A stretch of 64,000 nucleotides of DNA from NCBI GenBank assembly GCA_016712525.1, contig JADJQX010000008.1, forward strand, positions 1,556,501 through 1,620,500, written 5' to 3'. The stretch is from Myxococcales bacterium (GTDB taxonomy: Bacteria; Myxococcota_A; Polyangia; Polyangiales; Polyangiaceae). This document shows positions 60,663 through 64,000 of this stretch, piece by piece. The stretch's first letter is position 1, and the number at the start of each line of letters is the position of its first letter. Below the pieces are notes generated by a model. The model saw only the letters and a program-made list of their open reading frames with translations. It did no database searches and was not told where the DNA came from. A program made the translations under genes and the position numbers.

Positions 60663-61757
60663 TCAGCCCTCGGCGGGCTTCGGGGTCTTGGGGGTGCTCG
60701 CGGGGAGCGCGGGCTTGTCGACCTTGGGGGCCTCGCCGGTGAGGGCCTTGAGGAACGTGACGATCGAGGCGACGTCCGCGTCGTTCAGGTCTTTGCCGAG
60801 CTGGTAGGTGCCCATGAGCTTGACCACCTCGGGGAGCGTGGCGATCGAGCCGTCGTGGAGGTAGGGGCCGGTCTTCTCGACGTTGCGGAGGCTCGGCACC
60901 TTGAAGACGTGTTTGTCGGCCTCTTGTTTGGTCACGTCGAAGCGGCCGTTGTCTTTGACGTCGGGGTAGGGCTTGGCGAAGCCGAGCTTCTTGTACTCGG
61001 TGCCGCCGAAGGTGGGGCCGCCGTGGCAGGTGTTGCAGCCGACGGAGAGGAACTTCTGGAAGCCGGCTTTCTCTTCTTCGGTGAGGGCCTTCGTGTCGCC
61101 CTTGATGAACGCGTCGACCTTGGAGGGGCTCGTGAGGGTGCGCTCGAACGCGCCGATCGCCTTGGCGACGTTGGCGGTGGTGATCGCGTCCTTGTCGGTC
61201 GGGAAGGCCTTCTTGAAGGCTTCGGCGTACTCGGGCATCGAGGCGAGGACGGTGACGATGGTGCCCTCGTTCGCGAGCGCCATCTCGATGGGGTTCGTGA
61301 TGGGCTTCAGCGCCTGCTCTTCGACGTCGGCGGCGCGGCCGTCCCAGAATTGGGCGATGTGGCCCGCGGCGTTGAACGAGGGCGGCGAGTTGCGGCCGCC
61401 GCGCTGGCCTTTGTGGCCGGGCGAGGTCTTCTCGCCGTCGGTGCCGTATTTGGCGAGATCGTGGCACGAGGCGCACGAGATCTTCTGGTTCTTCGAGAGG
61501 CGCGTCTCGAAGTAGAGCATCTTGCCGAGGGCGATCTTCTCGGGCGTGATCGGGTTCTTCGGGCTCTCGAAGCGCGAGGGGTACCCGGCGAACGCCGTGA
61601 GCAGCGCAGGATCGATCGTGATGCCCGCGGGGGCGGCCGAAGCGACGACGCCGGTGCTCTTCGGCGCGGGCGGCGGATCCGTGCGTTTGTTGCTGTCCTC
61701 GCACGCGGCGAGAACGAGAGCCATGCCCAATCCGAGAACCAGGTTCGATGCGCGCAT
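60663..61757 (-). CDS. di-haem cytochrome-c peroxidase/MauG-family lipoprotein
   Basis: 364 aa from the ATG at 61757. Lipobox ALVLAACED; first c-type haem motif CASCH near 108, second CNTCH near 255, with the conserved SPPSFNAAGHIAQFWDGRA and VPSLRNVEKTGPYLHDGS stretches of bacterial CCP/MauG. Reduces hydrogen peroxide using periplasmic cytochromes or oxidises substrates. C-terminal Pro/Lys/Thr tail (ASTPKTPKPAEG). Stand-alone gene. Confidence 0.93.
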   Translation of the reverse strand: MRASNLVLGLGMALVLAACEDSNKRTDPPPAPKSTGVVASAAPAGITIDPALLTAFAGYPSRFESPKNPITPEKIALGKMLYFETRLSKNQKISCASCHDLAKYGTDGEKTSPGHKGQRGGRNSPPSFNAAGHIAQFWDGRAADVEEQALKPITNPIEMALANEGTIVTVLASMPEYAEAFKKAFPTDKDAITTANVAKAIGAFERTLTSPSKVDAFIKGDTKALTEEEKAGFQKFLSVGCNTCHGGPTFGGTEYKKLGFAKPYPDVKDNGRFDVTKQEADKHVFKVPSLRNVEKTGPYLHDGSIATLPEVVKLMGTYQLGKDLNDADVASIVTFLKALTGEAPKVDKPALPASTPKTPKPAEG

Positions 61758-61893
61758 AGAACGCTTCGTACCTGAATACGGGCCCCCGAGGCAATGCTCG
61801 GACAGCCGAGATCGACCGCTAAAAATGCGCGTTGCCCCCCACGGACGAGCCATGAGGGGCAACCGAGACGAGCTTTGGACCGAAGGGCCGAGC

Positions 61894-63153
61894 TCAGTAC
61901 GCGCCGAGCGCGGGGCCCGTGCGGTTCTTCGCACGGATGACGCCGCCCTCACCGCCCTCGCCTTCGATGGCTTTGGCGAGGTTGTCGATGTTGATGTTGG
62001 CCCCGAGGTAGACGCGCATGTCTTGGTTGCGGTCGAAGAAGGGGTTCCCGTAGGTGCCGTCGGCGCGGAGGATGTTGCGGCTCATGAAGTAGCCGACCTC
62101 GGCCGTGAGCCAGTGCGTGGCCTCGTAGTCGAGCCAGAACGAGAAGTAGGTGGCGGTACGCACCGTGGACGGGTCGGACAGGCGACCGGCCGTGTAGGTG
62201 GCCGAGCCCGGGCCCTGGATGGTGTCCTTGTCGAACGTGTAGACGAACTGGTGCGACATGTTGAACCACGCCGCCGGGCTGAAGGGCCCGAACGAGGTGG
62301 CGATGATCGCCGACCAAGAGAGAATGTCAGACGCGTTCGCGACGCCGGTGAGTTGATCACCGCAACCGAACCCGCCGCCGCACTGGCGCTGGTAGGGGGC
62401 GTCGCCGCGGATGCCCGACGTGGTGTTCGTGTAGAACGGGTGCGAGTAGGCACCAAACGCGAGGATGTCGAGCTCGCCGTCCTTCGTGATGAAGTGCTCG
62501 AAGGCCTTGGCGAGCTGGAGCGTGAGGGCCGGCGTCACGATCATCGTGCGGGCGCGCGACTCGGGCGAGGTGGGCGCCGTGAGCCCGATGGCGATCTGCG
62601 GCTTGATGCCCGCGAAGGCCGGAATGCCACGGTAGAAGAGCTGGAGGCCCGTGTCGCCGAAGCGGATCTCGTTCCGGGTCTGCGTGCTGTCCGAGTTCGT
62701 CCACTCGTAGTTGATGGTAGTACGGCCGCGGAGCTGCCAGTCTTTGTTGATGGTGTAACGCGGGAGGATGAACGCCGCCGTCTCGAACGTCGGGTTTCGG
62801 TACTGGTTCTGGTCTTGGACGACCGTCGCCGTGTTCAGGCTGTTCATCAAGAAGACCTGCGTGCCGGCGAACGGGCGCGGCTTCGGCTTCTTCTCGGGCT
62901 CCTTCTTGGCCTCGGCGGGGGCGTCTTTCTTGGGGGCGCCGGTGCCGAGCGAGATGCCTCCCGAGGCCGAAGCAGGGGCCGCGTTGTCGGCCGGGGGCTG
63001 CTGCGCGTCGGGGGCGGTCGTGGGCGCGGCGCCCGAGGCGGCCGGAGGCGTCGTGGGGGAAGCGGGCTGCGTGTCCTGGGCGAACGCGTTGCTGGATGCG
63101 GCCGACAGGGCGACCACGAGACCCAACGCGCCAAACTTCGTTCCTCTCTTCAT
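61894..63153 (-). CDS. outer-membrane beta-barrel (porin-like) protein
   Basis: 419 aa from the ATG at 63153. Sec signal (GLVVALSAASSNAFAQ), a Pro/Ala/Thr linker, a Lys/Pro segment (KKEPEKKPKPRPFAG), then alternating amphipathic beta-strands rich in aromatic residues (QLRGRTTINYEWTNSDSTQT; ATHWLTAEVGYFMSRNIL) typical of barrels. Unlike most porins it ends GPALGAY rather than with Phe, though Tyr is tolerated. Function unknown. Divergent from the last gene. Confidence 0.75.
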   Translation of the reverse strand: MKRGTKFGALGLVVALSAASSNAFAQDTQPASPTTPPAASGAAPTTAPDAQQPPADNAAPASASGGISLGTGAPKKDAPAEAKKEPEKKPKPRPFAGTQVFLMNSLNTATVVQDQNQYRNPTFETAAFILPRYTINKDWQLRGRTTINYEWTNSDSTQTRNEIRFGDTGLQLFYRGIPAFAGIKPQIAIGLTAPTSPESRARTMIVTPALTLQLAKAFEHFITKDGELDILAFGAYSHPFYTNTTSGIRGDAPYQRQCGGGFGCGDQLTGVANASDILSWSAIIATSFGPFSPAAWFNMSHQFVYTFDKDTIQGPGSATYTAGRLSDPSTVRTATYFSFWLDYEATHWLTAEVGYFMSRNILRADGTYGNPFFDRNQDMRVYLGANINIDNLAKAIEGEGGEGGVIRAKNRTGPALGAY

Positions 63154-63431
63154 CGCTCCCACTTCCCTCTGCTGAACCCGCCGCACGAGACGACCGAAAC
63201 CGTCGGTCTTCGCACGAGCCCGAAAGCCACTGCAAGCCTCGTGCTCACCCACCAGAACTTGCAACCAACCGAAACCACTAAGTATTTTGGAAGAGGCCCG
63301 GGCACGGTCAGTTCGTTAACGATCGACCCGTGCGCGAGAGGACCAGGCTTCTAGCGCCGGGCGCGGAGGGCCGCAAGGAAACATTCCGTCGGGAGACGGG
63401 GGCTCGGGGCCCCTGTGGTATCGGTCGTTTC

Positions 63432-64000
63432 GTGGGCCGCCGAGGGAGGTCGTGGGCATGTGCTGCGCTCGTGGCCGCGCTCGGGTGTTTCTCCCGGGTC
63501 GCGTCGGCCGGAGGCCCGCTCGGTCCCCAGGGGTCGGCCATCACGACGAGCGACTACACGGTGGACCTCTTCCAGGGGCCGCTCACGGCGTCGAACCGCG
63601 TGACGGGGCTCGCGGGGGCCGTCGCGCCGCTCGCCGAGGGCATCGACATGCACGCCTTCAACGCGGCAGCCCCGGCCGTGCGGGCGCTGCACTCGTCGAG
63701 CGTGACCGAATTCGACGTGAGCGCGGGCCTCACCTTCCCGGGTGCGCTGAAGGGGCTCGACTTCGACAACAACGGGAAGCGAGGCTTCACGTACGAAAAC
63801 TTCTTCTTCCTGACGCTCGCCGGGCAGGTCCAAGAGGGGCCGTTCGGCTTCGGCGCCACGGTGGACCTCCAGCAGTACGACCTCGGAGGCACGACGGGCG
63901 CCGAGAACGTGGCGAGCGTGGCCTTTCGCATGATCCAAGCGAGGCTCATCGGCGCGTGGCACGTGACCGACGCGCTCACGATCGGCGGGGGCATTCGAGG
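63432..64000 (+). CDS. exported outer-membrane-type protein, partial (runs off the window)
   Basis: Open from a GTG at 63432 to the right edge, at least 189 codons, no stop. Signal peptide (AALVAALGCFSRVASAGG), then beta-rich sequence (SVTEFDVSAGLTFPGALKGL; FGFGATVDLQQYDLGG; HVTDALTIGGGIRG) with the regular alternation of a barrel, resembling the protein encoded divergently. The start is tentative (no strong Shine-Dalgarno). Confidence 0.65.
   Translation, partial: MGRRGRSWACAALVAALGCFSRVASAGGPLGPQGSAITTSDYTVDLFQGPLTASNRVTGLAGAVAPLAEGIDMHAFNAAAPAVRALHSSSVTEFDVSAGLTFPGALKGLDFDNNGKRGFTYENFFFLTLAGQVQEGPFGFGATVDLQQYDLGGTTGAENVASVAFRMIQARLIGAWHVTDALTIGGGIR

Overview
High-GC DNA with the look of a Myxococcota (Polyangia/Sorangiineae-like) chromosome. 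The signs are many lipoproteins with Ala/Pro/Asp-rich tails after the lipobox, an AgmX/PglI-type C-terminal domain protein, long intergenic spacers, GTG starts and pervasive third-position GC. No rRNA, tRNA or CRISPR array was seen.

Layout. 1-10 kb is ordinary chromosome: a DprE1/DprE2-like oxidoreductase group, a deoxyhypusine-synthase-like protein, an esterase lipoprotein, a Uma2-family protein, several lipoproteins, and a trypsin-fold protein that has lost its catalytic Ser. From 10 to 57 kb the window is a mosaic. Ten copies of one IS91-family (HUH, rolling-circle) element end occur, all in the same orientation, each starting with the same GAGCGTAAGT... end and each stopping at a different internal point (111 bp to about 2.0 kb). 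Between them lie unrelated gene blocks whose outermost genes are usually cut. No transposase copy is intact. 57-64 kb returns to ordinary chromosome: a SUKH pair, an AraC regulator, a di-haem peroxidase and two outer-membrane-type proteins.

Blocks between IS91 ends: (i) 11.7-15.2 kb, an unrecognised four-gene operon (CCHC zinc knuckle/coiled-coil/membrane protein plus three partners) bracketed by a 19-bp inverted repeat; (ii) 17.3-20.1 kb, a PQQ-like beta-propeller protein between 130-bp direct repeats, and a palindrome array; (iii) 20.3-26.8 kb, NudC, GNAT, YkgJ, POT/MFS and AgmX-type genes; (iv) 27-29 kb, gene fragments; (v) 29.4-38.2 kb, an IS21 remnant with a terminal repeat array, a complete copper-resistance operon (CopA, CopZ-like protein, two heavy-metal-binding lipoproteins, TolC-like protein, multicopper oxidase) and a cut MATE gene; (vi) 38.3-39.9 kb, a MacA/MacB-like export operon cut at both ends; (vii) 41.1-48.9 kb, a divergent module of a beta-CASP-type metallo-beta-lactamase-fold protein, a PD-(D/E)XK-like protein, a 54-aa protein and a 1264-aa helicase-nuclease, the best candidate for an undescribed DNA-conflict (defence) system; (viii) 49.1-55.0 kb, a His-tailed EamA transporter, Tat-exported SOD coupled to ChrA, and a cut ABC exporter operon.

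Together the accessory blocks are rich in metal/oxyanion resistance (Cu, chromate, superoxide), efflux and DNA-processing genes. This fits an island assembled by repeated one-ended or prematurely terminated IS91-type transposition. The alternative, a chimeric assembly joined at IS repeats, cannot be excluded from sequence alone.
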